Shown: positions 19,675-30,218, numbered from the stretch's first letter. The stretch is 64,000 bases of DNA from Desulfovibrio aminophilus DSM 12254 (GCF_000422565.1 NZ_AUMA01000009.1:186001-250000); one strand, 5' to 3'. Notes: a model not told the origin generated them from the sequence alone. Made by a program: numbers and translations.

Positions 19675-19792
19675 CGCGGTCCGTCCCGGTTCCGGCAGTC
19701 CCACATCCGACACCAACACAAGGTTGCGACATGCACGGCATGTCCCGGCCATCGGGGCGCATCCCACGCCCCTTTCCGTCAAGGAGAATTCC

Positions 19793-22345
<2,553 letters not shown>

Positions 22346-22372
22346 GGGGCCTCGCCCCATTTCAGAAAGACA
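22346..22372 (+). repeat. dispersed repeat copy directly after secA
   Basis: A GGGGC-Y-TCGCCCC hairpin followed by R-TTTCAGAAAG begins at the secA stop. A near-identical copy begins at the stop of the FemAB-like gene (23918-23945). Such stop-adjacent hairpins may protect mRNA 3' ends. Confidence 0.5.
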
Positions 22373-22398
22373 GGGTTTCGGCCCGTCTCAGAAAACAA

Positions 22399-22436
22399 AC
22401 GGCCCGGGATCATGTGGTCCCGGGCCGTTTTCTTTT
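22399..22436 (+). terminator. intrinsic terminator after secA
   Basis: ACGGCCCGGGA (22399-22409) pairs perfectly with TCCCGGGCCGT (22418-22428), and TTTTCTTTT follows. The upstream side is A-rich, so it can also work on the other strand. Confidence 0.9.
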
Positions 22437-22518
22437 GTGAGGCGCGGCCCCGCCTCCTCGCGAAAGAGTCTGTTTTTCCCACCATCTGCGGCAAACTTTC
22501 TCCAGTCCGGCCGACAGG

Positions 22519-22546
22519 TTGCATTCTTTCCCGGTTCCGGTATGCT
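22519..22546 (+). promoter_or_regulatory. promoter for the leader peptide and FemAB-like gene
   Basis: A -35 box TTGCAT (22519-22524) and a -10 box TATGCT (22541-22546) are separated by 16 bases. Transcription would begin near 22553, 34 bases before the leader reading frame. Confidence 0.55.
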
Positions 22547-22586
22547 GCCCGGACGCAATGACTGACACACAGTATGGAGTGATTCC

Positions 22587-22700
22587 GTGAAGCAGCACCA
22601 GCCCCTGTCCTCCGCCCGTTCTCCCCGCATCGCGGCGGGTTCCACGCATGCCCGCCGGGAGGGCCGCATCCTCTCCCGGAAGACGGGGGCCGTCGTGTAG
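22587..22700 (+). CDS. 37-codon leader peptide, arginine-rich (putative)
   Basis: A GTG start at 22587 has GGAG 7 bases upstream (22576-22579). The 37-residue peptide begins MKQHQPLSS and contains six Arg, including an Arg-Arg pair near residue 23, and ends at TAG 22698-22700. A strong terminator follows 26 bases later, before the FemAB-like gene. I do not recognise it as a known protein. Its setting (promoter, ribosome site, short peptide, terminator, gene) is that of an attenuation leader. It could also be a chance frame. Confidence 0.4.
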   Translation: MKQHQPLSSARSPRIAAGSTHARREGRILSRKTGAVV

Positions 22701-22725
22701 CGTCACACCCAACGCACGCAGACAG

Positions 22726-22768
22726 GCCCCATCTTTCCGAACGGCGGAAGATGGGGCTTTATTTTTTT
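22726..22768 (+). terminator. terminator/attenuator upstream of the FemAB-like gene
   Basis: GCCCCATCTTTCCG (22726-22739) pairs with CGGAAGATGGGGC (22745-22757), with one bulged T. TTTATTTTTTT (22758-22768) follows. It lies 17 bases before the FemAB start and after the leader peptide, so readthrough would be needed to express the downstream gene. Confidence 0.8.
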
Positions 22769-22785
22769 CGCCGGAGGAACCCGAC

Positions 22786-23919
22786 ATGAATGCGGGCGAG
22801 CCTCGGGCACGGCACCCGTTCATGACCGGAGAAAGCGACGTGGACATCAGATCAAAGGCAATGGCCGCATTGTTCCCCACGGACATCCTGTTCCAGACCT
22901 CGTACTGGGCGCAGGTCAAGGCCCGGCTCGGCCTCCAGCCCAGGGCGTTCGACATTCCAACGGCCGGGCCGGGCAAGGATGTGCTCGTCCTGCTCAAGCC
23001 GTTCGGAAAGCACAACATCGCCATCGTGCCCCAAGGGCCGGAACATGCGCCGGCCGAGGAGGAGTACGGAACTTTCCTCGAGGACTTCTCCGCGGCCCTG
23101 GCCAAGACCCTGGGCCCGGAAGTGGCCTTCATCCGCTACGATCTGCCCTGGCTCTCCCCATACGCTGGCGTGATGCAAAATGAGGGCTGGGACGCCTTTC
23201 CCGAGCCGAGAGTGCGCGAACTGCGCATGAACATGGGCACCAGGTTCTGGAACATCAGAAAAGCCCGCGAAGACATGACCGTGGCCAGTTCCCTGGTCGT
23301 GGACCTCGTGGGGAACGAGGAAGAGATGCTCGGGCGCATGAAACCGAAGACGCGTTACAACATCGGGCTCGCGCGGCGCAAGGGCGTCATCGTGCGGGAA
23401 GCCGACGCGCTGGGCCTGCCCGACTTCCACGCCCTGTACCGGCAGACGGCCCTGCGCAACGGTTTCACCCCCTGCGGGTCGGAGCACTTCAGCGCCATGT
23501 TCCAGTCCCTGCTCTCCGCCCCGGATCGCTCGGATCTGCTCTTTCTGCTCGCGCGGCACGGCTCCGACGTCCTGGCCGGAGCCATCGTCGGCATCTCGGG
23601 CGAAACGGCGAACTTCCTCTACGGGGCCTCCTCCGACACCAAACGGAACATGATGGCCTCCAGCCTCATGCACTGGACCGCCATGCTCATGGCCCGCGAA
23701 CGCGGCTGTGTCCGGTATGACCTGGGGGCCGTCTCGCCCTCCGACACTCCGGACCACCCGTTCCACGGCCTCTACCGCTTCAAGACGGGATTCGGCGGCA
23801 GGATCGAGTACAGGTCCGGTTCCTGGGACTACCCCCTGCGCCAGGACGTGTACGACGAATACCGCAACGCGGAACTCGTGTTCTCGGCCCACGGGCAGCA
23901 CACTCCTTATCCGCACTGA
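22786..23919 (+). CDS. FemAB-family (GNAT-fold) peptidyltransferase-like protein
   Basis: FemAB proteins transfer amino acids from aminoacyl-tRNA to peptidoglycan precursors or similar acceptors. The 377-residue protein has two GNAT-like halves. The first opens with LFQTSYWAQVKARLG near 35. The second has MKPKTRYNIGLARRKGVIV near 190 and an F-L-Y-G-A-S-S stretch near 285. The C-terminal signature is HPFHGLYRFKTGFGGRIEY near 330. The ATG has CGGAGGAA 8 bases upstream. The substrate is unknown; in Gram-negative bacteria such genes may serve cell-envelope or exopolysaccharide modification. An upstream leader and terminator suggest attenuation. Confidence 0.82.
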   Translation: MNAGEPRARHPFMTGESDVDIRSKAMAALFPTDILFQTSYWAQVKARLGLQPRAFDIPTAGPGKDVLVLLKPFGKHNIAIVPQGPEHAPAEEEYGTFLEDFSAALAKTLGPEVAFIRYDLPWLSPYAGVMQNEGWDAFPEPRVRELRMNMGTRFWNIRKAREDMTVASSLVVDLVGNEEEMLGRMKPKTRYNIGLARRKGVIVREADALGLPDFHALYRQTALRNGFTPCGSEHFSAMFQSLLSAPDRSDLLFLLARHGSDVLAGAIVGISGETANFLYGASSDTKRNMMASSLMHWTAMLMARERGCVRYDLGAVSPSDTPDHPFHGLYRFKTGFGGRIEYRSGSWDYPLRQDVYDEYRNAELVFSAHGQHTPYPH

Positions 23920-23945
23920 GGGGGGCTTCGCCCCGTTTCAGAAAG
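23918..23945 (+). repeat. dispersed repeat copy directly after the FemAB-like gene
   Basis: It has the same GGGGC-TTCGCCCC hairpin and TTTCAGAAAGG tail as the copy after secA at 22346. A second small hairpin of GGGA / TCCC type follows. Confidence 0.5.
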
Positions 23946-23984
23946 GCGGGAACCGTCTCCCGGCTTTCATCCGCCAGCAGCCGA

Positions 23985-24452
23985 TCAGATATCCACGAAA
24001 CGACAGGCGGGGCGTCGGCCGGGCTCCAGGGTGAGCAGGGCCAGGGAGCCTTCGGCCAGGGAACCGGGATTGACGAGCAGCGCGCCGTGCTCGTCGGAGA
24101 AGTATCGGGCGTGGGTGTGCCCGAAGCAGACGAGGTCGGCCTCGGGGCCGAGGGCCTGGGCCACGCGGCGGGGCACCTCGGAGCGGGGGCCGAAGCCGTG
24201 AGTCACGGCGATGTTCAGACCGTCGAGGGAAAGCCGGGCCACGGGTTGGAGCTGGGAGCCGAGGGTCCAGTCGCAGTTGCCGAGACAGGCGTGGAAGTTG
24301 GGATGCTGGAGAAAAAAGGCCCAGACGGACTCGGCGGTGATGTCGCCGCAGTGGACCAGGGCGTCGGCCCCGGCCAGGTGGCGCGTGTAGACGGACTCCA
24401 GCCAGGGCGAGGGCGCGCCCAGGTGGGAGTCGGAGATGACGGCCAGGAGCAT
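23985..24452 (-). CDS. YfcE/MJ0936-type metallophosphoesterase
   Basis: This small phosphodiesterase has a two-metal active site. The 155-residue protein shows all motifs in order: ISDSHLG (D-x-H, about 6), LVHCGDIT (G-D, about 34), CLGNCDW (G-N-x-D, about 56), THGFG (about 85) and FGHTHARY (G-H-x-H, about 108). The natural substrate is unknown. It begins 10 bases downstream of mlaA and is probably the last gene of the mla operon. Confidence 0.92.
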   Translation of the reverse strand: MLLAVISDSHLGAPSPWLESVYTRHLAGADALVHCGDITAESVWAFFLQHPNFHACLGNCDWTLGSQLQPVARLSLDGLNIAVTHGFGPRSEVPRRVAQALGPEADLVCFGHTHARYFSDEHGALLVNPGSLAEGSLALLTLEPGRRPACRFVDI

Positions 24453-24462
24453 GGGTCCGGTG

Positions 24463-25260
24463 TTATTCCTGGACCTTCTGCGCCCGGTAGCGGAGATAGG
24501 CGTCGCGCATGGCGATGTAGGGATCGATGGCGCTTTCGGTCAGCGTCTCGTACTCGCCGATGCGCAGCGACAGGTTGTTCAGCTTGTCGTAGGCGGTGGC
24601 GCCCATGGACCAGTACCAGGGGTGGAGGTACGTGGTGGGCCGCATGAAATAGTCGCCCGCGTAGCCGAAGGTGTCGCGCACGGTGGAGGGGCCGATGATG
24701 GGCCAGACGAGATAGGTGCCGTTGCCCATGCCCCAGGCGCCGAAGGTCTGGCCGGTGTCCTCGTCGCCCGAAGCCGTGGGCTTGGTGGGCTTGAGGTCGT
24801 ATGCGAAGTTGGAGAGGCCGCCGTAACCGAAGGCGGTGTTGGCGATGAAGCGGGACGTCTCGACACCCGCGGCGCGGAACTTGCCCTGGAGCAGGCAGTT
24901 CACGAAGCGCATGGGGAAGAGCAGGTTGTGGAAAAAGTTGTTGACCCAGGTGCGGGGCTTTTCCGGGATCACGTAACCGTAGCCCTGGGCCACGGGCTTG
25001 AACAGGTAGTAATAGAGCCGGTCGTTGACGTCGAACCAGAAGCGGTTCCAGCCGGGAACGGAGTCGGGGGCGATGTCCGAGGTGTCCGGCGTGGCGGCGG
25101 GGCCCGTGGGGGTCTTGCCGGAGGCGTCCCACAGCTCCTGGGAGTAGTAGGTGTCCTCAAGCTGGGCGACCTGCTGACCGTCGGCGGCCAGGGCGGCCCC
25201 GGCCATGAGGAACAGAACGCCGATGGTCAGGACGAGTGAGCGCGCCGCGGATGTGCCCAT
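24463..25260 (-). CDS. mlaA: MlaA-family outer-membrane phospholipid-removal protein (VacJ)
   Basis: MlaA removes misplaced phospholipids from the outer leaflet of the outer membrane and hands them to MlaC. The 265-residue protein has a signal peptide ending near A-L-A. The MlaA domain follows: WNRFWFDVNDRLYYYLFKP near 71, FANTAFGYGG-type IANTAFGYGGL near 140, and TFGAWGMGNGTYLVWPIIGP near 166. The usual lipobox cysteine is missing, so it appears to be a soluble or differently anchored form. It lies 15 bases downstream of mlaC in the same operon. Confidence 0.92.
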   Translation of the reverse strand: MGTSAARSLVLTIGVLFLMAGAALAADGQQVAQLEDTYYSQELWDASGKTPTGPAATPDTSDIAPDSVPGWNRFWFDVNDRLYYYLFKPVAQGYGYVIPEKPRTWVNNFFHNLLFPMRFVNCLLQGKFRAAGVETSRFIANTAFGYGGLSNFAYDLKPTKPTASGDEDTGQTFGAWGMGNGTYLVWPIIGPSTVRDTFGYAGDYFMRPTTYLHPWYWSMGATAYDKLNNLSLRIGEYETLTESAIDPYIAMRDAYLRYRAQKVQE

Positions 25261-25275
25261 GTGCCGATCGCTCCG

Positions 25276-25953
25276 TTACTGTTTCGCCGTGGCCGACTGC
25301 TTGGCCGCGTCGTTAAGCACTGCCTTGTCATCAGCCGGGGCCCTGCCCGCGGCGATGTCGGCCACCCTGTCGCGGACCTTGCCGATGAGGCTGTCCGGGG
25401 TGCCGTTCTGCAATTCCTGCGCGAACTGGCTGCGGTAAATCTCCATGATGGAGATGCCCTCGCCGATCACGTCGTAGATGAGCCAGTGCCCATCCTTTTG
25501 AATGAGGCGGAAGTTGACCGCGAGGAGCTTGCCGTCGTTGGCCTGGACCTGGCTCTGGACAAAGGCCAGATTTCCCTGGGCCATCTCCTTCTGGTAGTCG
25601 AACTTCTCGCCGTTGTACCCCTCGAACTTGCTGATGTACGTCTTCTCCAGCAGTTCCTGGAAACTCGAGCTGAGATCCTTCTGCTGCTGCGGCGTGAACT
25701 TGAGCCAGGGGCGGCCCACGGCACGGGCGGTCAGCTCGTCGAAGTCGAAGAACTGCCGGATGGCCGCCCGCAGGCGGTCCAGCTGTTCGCCGGAGATCGC
25801 CTTGGCCCCTTTATACTTAGGGTCTTGCAGGATGGAGATGACCTTGTCAACCCCCTCCTTGACCGTGTCGGTGGGCACACCGGCCCAGGCGGTGGCGGTC
25901 AGGAGCCCGAAAAGCGCGATGCCTGCGGCGAACGAGAGTATGGTGCGTTTCAT
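25276..25953 (-). CDS. mlaC: MlaC-family periplasmic phospholipid-binding protein (Ttg2D)
   Basis: MlaC shuttles phospholipid across the periplasm between MlaA and the inner-membrane MlaFED complex. The 225-residue protein has a signal peptide (about 1-24) and the Tol_Tol_Ttg2 domain. Visible features are FDFDELTARAVGRPWLKF near 68, a QELLEKTYISKFEGY stretch near 98, and DGHWLIYDVIGEGISIM near 152. A Q/A/T-rich tail follows. It has an ATG start and lies 53 bases downstream of mlaD. Confidence 0.93.
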   Translation of the reverse strand: MKRTILSFAAGIALFGLLTATAWAGVPTDTVKEGVDKVISILQDPKYKGAKAISGEQLDRLRAAIRQFFDFDELTARAVGRPWLKFTPQQQKDLSSSFQELLEKTYISKFEGYNGEKFDYQKEMAQGNLAFVQSQVQANDGKLLAVNFRLIQKDGHWLIYDVIGEGISIMEIYRSQFAQELQNGTPDSLIGKVRDRVADIAAGRAPADDKAVLNDAAKQSATAKQ

Positions 25954-26006
25954 GTGCGGCCGTCGTATTCGATTCTTGTTACGGAATCAAGAGGTTCCTT
26001 GTTAGA

Positions 26007-26465
26007 TTATTTGTTGACGCTTGGCGTGGCGAACTTGGCCAGCAGATCTTCCAGGTCCAGGGCCGGGTTCGTCTGGAAGATGCCGTCCCCGTCCTTGAGG
26101 GGCTGGCCCACGGCTCCGGCGGTGAGTCCCACGAACTTGTCGCCGATGAGGCCGCTGGTCTTCACCGAGGCCGTTGCGTCGTCGCGGATGTCGATGCCCT
26201 TGTGCACCTTCATGCTCACCCGGGCCAGGGGAATGTCGCCGGAGAGGTCGAGCTGGATGCCGTCCACGTAGCCCACGTCCACGCCGTACATCTGCACGGG
26301 CGAGTTGATCTTGAGCCCGGAGACGTTGGTGAACGCGGCCCTGAGGGTCATGTAGTTGTCGGTGAACAGGCCCAGGTTGCCGAGCTTGATGCTCATGTAG
26401 GCGATGCCGATGAGGCCCACCAGCACGAAGATGCCCACCGAGGTTTCCTTGGAATATTTCTTCAT
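26007..26465 (-). CDS. mlaD: MlaD-family inner-membrane MCE protein
   Basis: MlaD forms the hexameric MCE ring of the Mla lipid transporter, anchored by one helix. The 152-residue protein has an N-terminal membrane helix (about 9-27, V-G-I-F-V-L-V-G-L-I-G) and a single MCE domain with VSGLKINSPVQMYGVDVG near 48-65 and SGLIGDKFVGL near 105. It ends close to a L-E-D-L-L-A helix. It starts 18 bases downstream of mlaF. Confidence 0.93.
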   Translation of the reverse strand: MKKYSKETSVGIFVLVGLIGIAYMSIKLGNLGLFTDNYMTLRAAFTNVSGLKINSPVQMYGVDVGYVDGIQLDLSGDIPLARVSMKVHKGIDIRDDATASVKTSGLIGDKFVGLTAGAVGQPLKDGDGIFQTNPALDLEDLLAKFATPSVNK

Positions 26466-26483
26466 GGCCTCCCCTTTGTCTCC

Positions 26484-27323
26484 TCAGCGGCCGTTTCCGG
26501 CGCCCAGGTACTTGCTGCAGTCGATCTTCATGACCTTGGGATCCAGCTTGGGCATGGAGAGCATCTCTCCCGCTCCCTCCTCGGCCCGGCGTTCCAGGAA
26601 GCGCCGCAGGTACGGATCCTGGGTGGCCTCCAGTTCGGCCTGGGTGCCGTCGAAGAGCACCTTGCCCCGGCCGAGCACGACCACGTGATCCGCGATGCGC
26701 CGCATGCTGGCCAGGTCGTGGCTGACCACCACCAGGGTCATGTCGAAACGGCGCTTGAGCTCCAGAAGCAGGTCGTCCAGGGCCGCGGAGTTCACCGGGT
26801 CCAGGCCCGAGGTGGGCTCGTCGCAGAAGAGGATCTCCGGGTCCATGACCATGGCCCGGGCCAGGCCCGCGCGCTTGCGCATGCCGCCCGAAAGCTGGTT
26901 GGGGAAAAGATGCAGGGAGTCGGCCAGGCCCACCAGGGCGAGCTTGGCCCGCACGACCTCGGCGATCTGCGGCTCCTTGAGCCGGGTGTGCTCGCGCAGG
27001 GGCAGGGCCACGTTGTCGAAGAGGTTCAGCGAACCGAGCAGCGCGCCGTCCTGGAAAAGCAGGCCCAGGCGCTGCTTGAGGCAGCGCAGGGCGTTGCGCG
27101 ACAGCTTGAAGATGTCGTGGCCGCCGATGGTCACCCGGCCGGTGATGGGCCGGTGCAGGCGCAGGATGTGCTTGAGCAGGGTGGATTTTCCCGAGCCCGA
27201 GCCGCCCAGGATGACCGTTATCCTGCCGCCGGGCAGGGTCACGTTCACGTCCGAGACCACCACGTGCTCGCCGTAGCCCACGCTCAGGTCCTCCAGGCGG
27301 ATGTCGTATCGGCTTCGTTCCAT
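26484..27323 (-). CDS. mlaF: MlaF-family ABC transporter ATPase
   Basis: This ATPase powers the MlaFED lipid transporter. The 279-residue protein has Walker A LGGSGSGKSTLLKHIL near 39, the signature QLSGGMRKRAGLARAM near 142 and Walker B ILFCDEPTSGLDPV near 164. The SGGM(R/Q)KR form of the signature is typical of MlaF. The C-terminal tail is about 30 residues longer than the minimal ATPase. It lies between mlaE and mlaD. Confidence 0.95.
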   Translation of the reverse strand: MERSRYDIRLEDLSVGYGEHVVVSDVNVTLPGGRITVILGGSGSGKSTLLKHILRLHRPITGRVTIGGHDIFKLSRNALRCLKQRLGLLFQDGALLGSLNLFDNVALPLREHTRLKEPQIAEVVRAKLALVGLADSLHLFPNQLSGGMRKRAGLARAMVMDPEILFCDEPTSGLDPVNSAALDDLLLELKRRFDMTLVVVSHDLASMRRIADHVVVLGRGKVLFDGTQAELEATQDPYLRRFLERRAEEGAGEMLSMPKLDPKVMKIDCSKYLGAGNGR

Positions 27324-27332
27324 GATCCGGGC

Positions 27333-28136
27333 CTAGTAGAGAATGGAGGTGAGCACGTAGTCGGCCACCAGAATGAGCACGCAGGACATGACCACGGCCG
27401 TGGTGGTGGCCTGGCTCACGCCCTCGGGCCCCTTGTCCTCGCGCAGATGGGTGAAGTAGCCCTGGTAGCAGCAGACCGTGCAGACGATGACCGCGAAGAC
27501 CATCGCCTTGATGTAGCCGCCGGAGACGTCCTCCCAGTCCAGGGAGGAATCCACGCGGTAGAGGTAGGCTCCGGCGTTGCCGCCCATGAGCATGACGCCC
27601 GTGAGGTAGCCGCCGAGCATGCCGATGAGGTCGAAGAGCGTGGTCAGGATCGGGAAGCTGATGAGGCAGGCGGCGAGCTTGGGGCTCACCAGGTAGCTCA
27701 TGGGGTTGATGTCCATGATCTCCAGCGCGTCGATCTGCTCGCTGATGCGCATGACGCCGATCTCGGCGGTCATGGACGAGCCCGCCCGGCCGGTGACCAT
27801 GAAGGCCGTGAGCACCGGGGCCAGCTCGCGCACCAGGGAGAGGGCCACGGCCGCGCCCAAAAATCCCTCGGAACCGAACTTGGACAGGGCGTAGTAGGTC
27901 TGCAGGCCGATGACCATGCCGGTGAACAGGCCGATGAGGGCGATGACGCTGATGGACTTCACGCCGATGAAGAAGACCTGGCGCACGGTCTTGGGAATCT
28001 GGCCGAAGGACGAGAACATGAGGCGCAGGGAGTCGGCCAGGAAGAGGAACATGGCCCCCATCTCCCCCAGGAAGCGGAGACTGGCCCCTCCCAGGGCGGC
28101 GACGGGCGCGAGAACGCCTTTCTGTTCCTGACCCAT
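27333..28136 (-). CDS. mlaE: MlaE-family ABC transporter permease
   Basis: MlaE is the membrane permease of the Mla phospholipid transporter. The 267-residue protein has about six membrane segments. Family motifs are FIGVKSISVIALIGLFTGMV near 58, LVRELAPVLTAFMVTGRAG near 101-119, and GVMRISEQIDALEIM near 128. ATG at 28136 is chosen since the family begins close to it; the frame is open further upstream without likeness to MlaE. First gene of mlaEFDCA-yfcE. Confidence 0.94.
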   Translation of the reverse strand: MGQEQKGVLAPVAALGGASLRFLGEMGAMFLFLADSLRLMFSSFGQIPKTVRQVFFIGVKSISVIALIGLFTGMVIGLQTYYALSKFGSEGFLGAAVALSLVRELAPVLTAFMVTGRAGSSMTAEIGVMRISEQIDALEIMDINPMSYLVSPKLAACLISFPILTTLFDLIGMLGGYLTGVMLMGGNAGAYLYRVDSSLDWEDVSGGYIKAMVFAVIVCTVCCYQGYFTHLREDKGPEGVSQATTTAVVMSCVLILVADYVLTSILY

Positions 28137-28288
28137 GACGAACGATCCTTTGCGCGCGGTTCCGGGAAGCGGCCACGCGCCCCCCATCAATGATCTCAAT
28201 TGCCTTAACGAATCTCGGGGCCGAGGGCAAGCCGTGAAATCCGGCAAGAGGTCCAGAAATGACCCTTCCGTCGGCCGCGGTCCGGGCC

Positions 28289-28732
28289 TCACGCCCCGTT
28301 CGCGTCCACGTTCCGGGCGTAGCGAGGATGCAGGGAACGGGCCTCCAGTGGCTCGGCCTCGCCCTCGCTGAGCACCTCGGCCCCGCCGCGCCAGGCCTCG
28401 TAGTCCGAGCCCCAGTCGCGCATGGCGCAAAGGATCGGGAACAGGCCCAGGCCCTGGGCGGTGAGGGAATACTCCACCTTGGGCGGCACCTGGCGGTAGA
28501 CCTCGCGATGGATGAGCCCGTCGGCCTCCAGCTCGCGCAGCTGGCGCGTGAGCATGCGGTCCGTGACCTCGGGCATGTCGCGTTTCAGTTCGCCGAAGCG
28601 CAGCACCCCGGCATGGCCCAGGTGGTAGAGCACGATGGGCTTCCACTTGCCGCCCATGACCGCCAGGGCCAGCTCGAAGAAACAGCGGTAGGTCTTGCCG
28701 TGCAGCTGCTTCACGGCGCAGGCTCGGGTCAT
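28289..28732 (-). CDS. HxlR-family winged-helix transcriptional regulator
   Basis: HxlR-type regulators often sense redox or electrophile stress through cysteines and control a divergent oxidoreductase gene. The 147-residue protein has the HxlR domain with ALAVMGGKWKPIVLYHLG near 24-41 and LRFGELKRDMPEVTDRMLTRQLREL near 45-69. One cysteine lies near the N-terminus (Ala-Cys-Ala-Val, residue 5) and one is in YRCFFE. ATG at 28732 has AGGAG 6 bases upstream. It is divergent from the flavoprotein at 28863, its likely target. Confidence 0.92.
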   Translation of the reverse strand: MTRACAVKQLHGKTYRCFFELALAVMGGKWKPIVLYHLGHAGVLRFGELKRDMPEVTDRMLTRQLRELEADGLIHREVYRQVPPKVEYSLTAQGLGLFPILCAMRDWGSDYEAWRGGAEVLSEGEAEPLEARSLHPRYARNVDANGA

Positions 28733-28759
28733 GGCGGGCTCCTCACTATACCGGATGAT

Positions 28760-28784
28760 AGTACCTGACAAAAAAGACAGTACT
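28760..28784 (+). promoter_or_regulatory. candidate HxlR operator between the divergent genes
   Basis: AGTACCTG (28760-28767) and CAGTACT (28778-28784) form an imperfect inverted repeat around 10 bases. It lies between HxlR and the flavoprotein genes. A -10-like TATAGT for the minus strand lies at 28745-28750, so binding here could control both promoters. Confidence 0.45.
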
Positions 28785-28862
28785 TGCGAAAAACGCACGC
28801 GCTGGGTATCCGATAGCCGTCCTCTGATCGCGAGTCAACGACAACCATTTTGGAGGTTCCGC

Positions 28863-29480
28863 ATGAAAGTCGTCGCCATCAACGGCAGCCCCCGCAAGGA
28901 CGGCAACACCCGCCTGCTCCTGGAAACCGCGCTGGAGCCCCTGGCCCAGGCCGGTTGGGAAACCGAAATCGTGCAGTTGGGCGGCAGGACCATCCAGGGC
29001 TGCCGCGCCTGCTTCAAGTGCTGGGAGAAGAAGGACAAGCGCTGCGTCTTCGGCGGCAAGGACGTCTTCAACGAGGTCTTCGAGAAGGCCTTGTCGGCCG
29101 ATGCCCTGATCCTGGGTTCGCCCACCTACTTCGCGGACGTCTCGGCCGAGATGAAGGCCTTCATCGACCGCGCGGGCTTCGTGTCCATGGCCAACGGCTG
29201 CCTGCTGGCGGGCAAAATCGGCGCGGCAGTGGTGGCCGTGCGCCGGGGCGGGGCCACGCACGTCTTCGACACCATGAACCATCTGTTCTTCATCTCCCAG
29301 ATGGTCGTGCCGGGCTCCACCTATTGGAACATGGGCTACGGCCTGGAGCCGGGGAAGGTGGCCGGGGACGAGGAGGCTCTGCGCAACATGCGCCACCTGG
29401 GCCGGGCCGTTGACTGGCTCGGCTCGGCCATGAGGAACAGCGCCGCGCCATACCCCGTATTCGCCGGGGGCGAAGGCTGA
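28863..29480 (+). CDS. NADPH-dependent FMN reductase / iron-sulfur flavoprotein family
   Basis: This is a flavodoxin-fold redox protein with 205 residues. The FMN-binding start is INGSPRKDGNTRLLLE near 6. A cysteine motif CRACFKCWEKKDKRC (about 41-55, C-x2-C-x2-C-x7-C) matches iron-sulfur flavoproteins that hold a compact 4Fe-4S cluster. SPTYFADVSAEMKAFIDR follows near 80. The ATG has GGAGG 6 bases upstream. It is divergent from an HxlR regulator, suggesting control by oxidants or electrophiles. Substrate unknown. Confidence 0.9.
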   Translation: MKVVAINGSPRKDGNTRLLLETALEPLAQAGWETEIVQLGGRTIQGCRACFKCWEKKDKRCVFGGKDVFNEVFEKALSADALILGSPTYFADVSAEMKAFIDRAGFVSMANGCLLAGKIGAAVVAVRRGGATHVFDTMNHLFFISQMVVPGSTYWNMGYGLEPGKVAGDEEALRNMRHLGRAVDWLGSAMRNSAAPYPVFAGGEG

Positions 29481-29518
29481 CCGGTCGGAGCAACACGGGA
29501 AAACACGAAAAAAACATA

Positions 29519-29560
29519 CGCCCACGCGTAGCTTCACCTACGCGTGGGCGCGAATTTTTT
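29519..29560 (+). terminator. bidirectional terminator between convergent genes
   Basis: CGCCCACGCGTAG (29519-29531) pairs perfectly with CTACGCGTGGGCG (29538-29550). CGAATTTTTT follows on the + side and AAAAAAAC precedes it, so it can end both the flavoprotein (+) and the HD gene (-). Confidence 0.9.
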
Positions 29561-29596
29561 CGGCAGCACGGCCGACGCGAAATCCTCTACGACCAG

Positions 29597-30214
29597 CTAG
29601 CCTTTTATTTTGCGTCCGCCGTTCTTGTTCGCCCACCAGGAGGGGTCCGGGCCCAGGTACCACCAGTCCGTGTGGTCGGTCTCGCGGATGACGCGGGCCA
29701 GCTCCCGGCCCTCCTCGGTGCGCAGGCGCTGCACGGCCGAGTCCATCCACTTGTCGGCGTATGTGTTGCCCAGGTCGGACTGCTCCTTGAGGTTCAGGAT
29801 CAGGTCGATCTGGTCCGCGTCCTGGGCCAGCCGGGCCTCGGGCGTCTCGGTGGCCTCCAGCTCGGCCCAGAGCGCGAGGAGCTCCTCGGTGAAGCCCGTG
29901 CCCGCAGTGGCGTCCTTGAGGGCCGCGCTGCGCTCGGAGGTGTTGTACATCCGATTGACGTAGTTGAAATCCCCGATGCGGGCCTCGTGCAGATCGTGGA
30001 ACAGCCCGAGGAGCGCGGCCCGGCCCGGGTCGGCCCCGGCCATGCGCGCCAGCACGTAGCAGATCACGGCCGTGCGGAAGGAGTGCTCGGCCACGTTCTC
30101 CTTGCCCGTGCCCAGGAACTGGTAGCCCGTGCGCGGGGTCTTGCGCAGCATCCCGGCCTCGAAGAGAAAATCCGCGATGCGCTTGAGCCGGTCGCGGCCC
30201 TGTTCTCCGCTCAT
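29597..30214 (-). CDS. HD-domain hydrolase (YfbR/5'-nucleotidase-like)
   Basis: This is a metal-dependent phosphohydrolase of the HD_3/YfbR kind, probably acting on nucleotides. The 205-residue protein has ENVAEHSFRTAVICYVLA near 40 (first His), LFHDLHEARIGDF near 71 (the H-D pair) and QDADQIDLILNLKEQ near 128 (C-terminal Asp). Substrate not shown. It begins 4 bases downstream of argJ and is likely cotranscribed with it. Confidence 0.88.
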   Translation of the reverse strand: MSGEQGRDRLKRIADFLFEAGMLRKTPRTGYQFLGTGKENVAEHSFRTAVICYVLARMAGADPGRAALLGLFHDLHEARIGDFNYVNRMYNTSERSAALKDATAGTGFTEELLALWAELEATETPEARLAQDADQIDLILNLKEQSDLGNTYADKWMDSAVQRLRTEEGRELARVIRETDHTDWWYLGPDPSWWANKNGGRKIKG

Positions 30215-30218
30215 GGCC

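Noticed and set aside
26202-28193. A 663-codon + strand frame antisense to mlaD-mlaF-mlaE
   Set aside because: It is antisense to three clear genes and its composition is that of a shadow frame.
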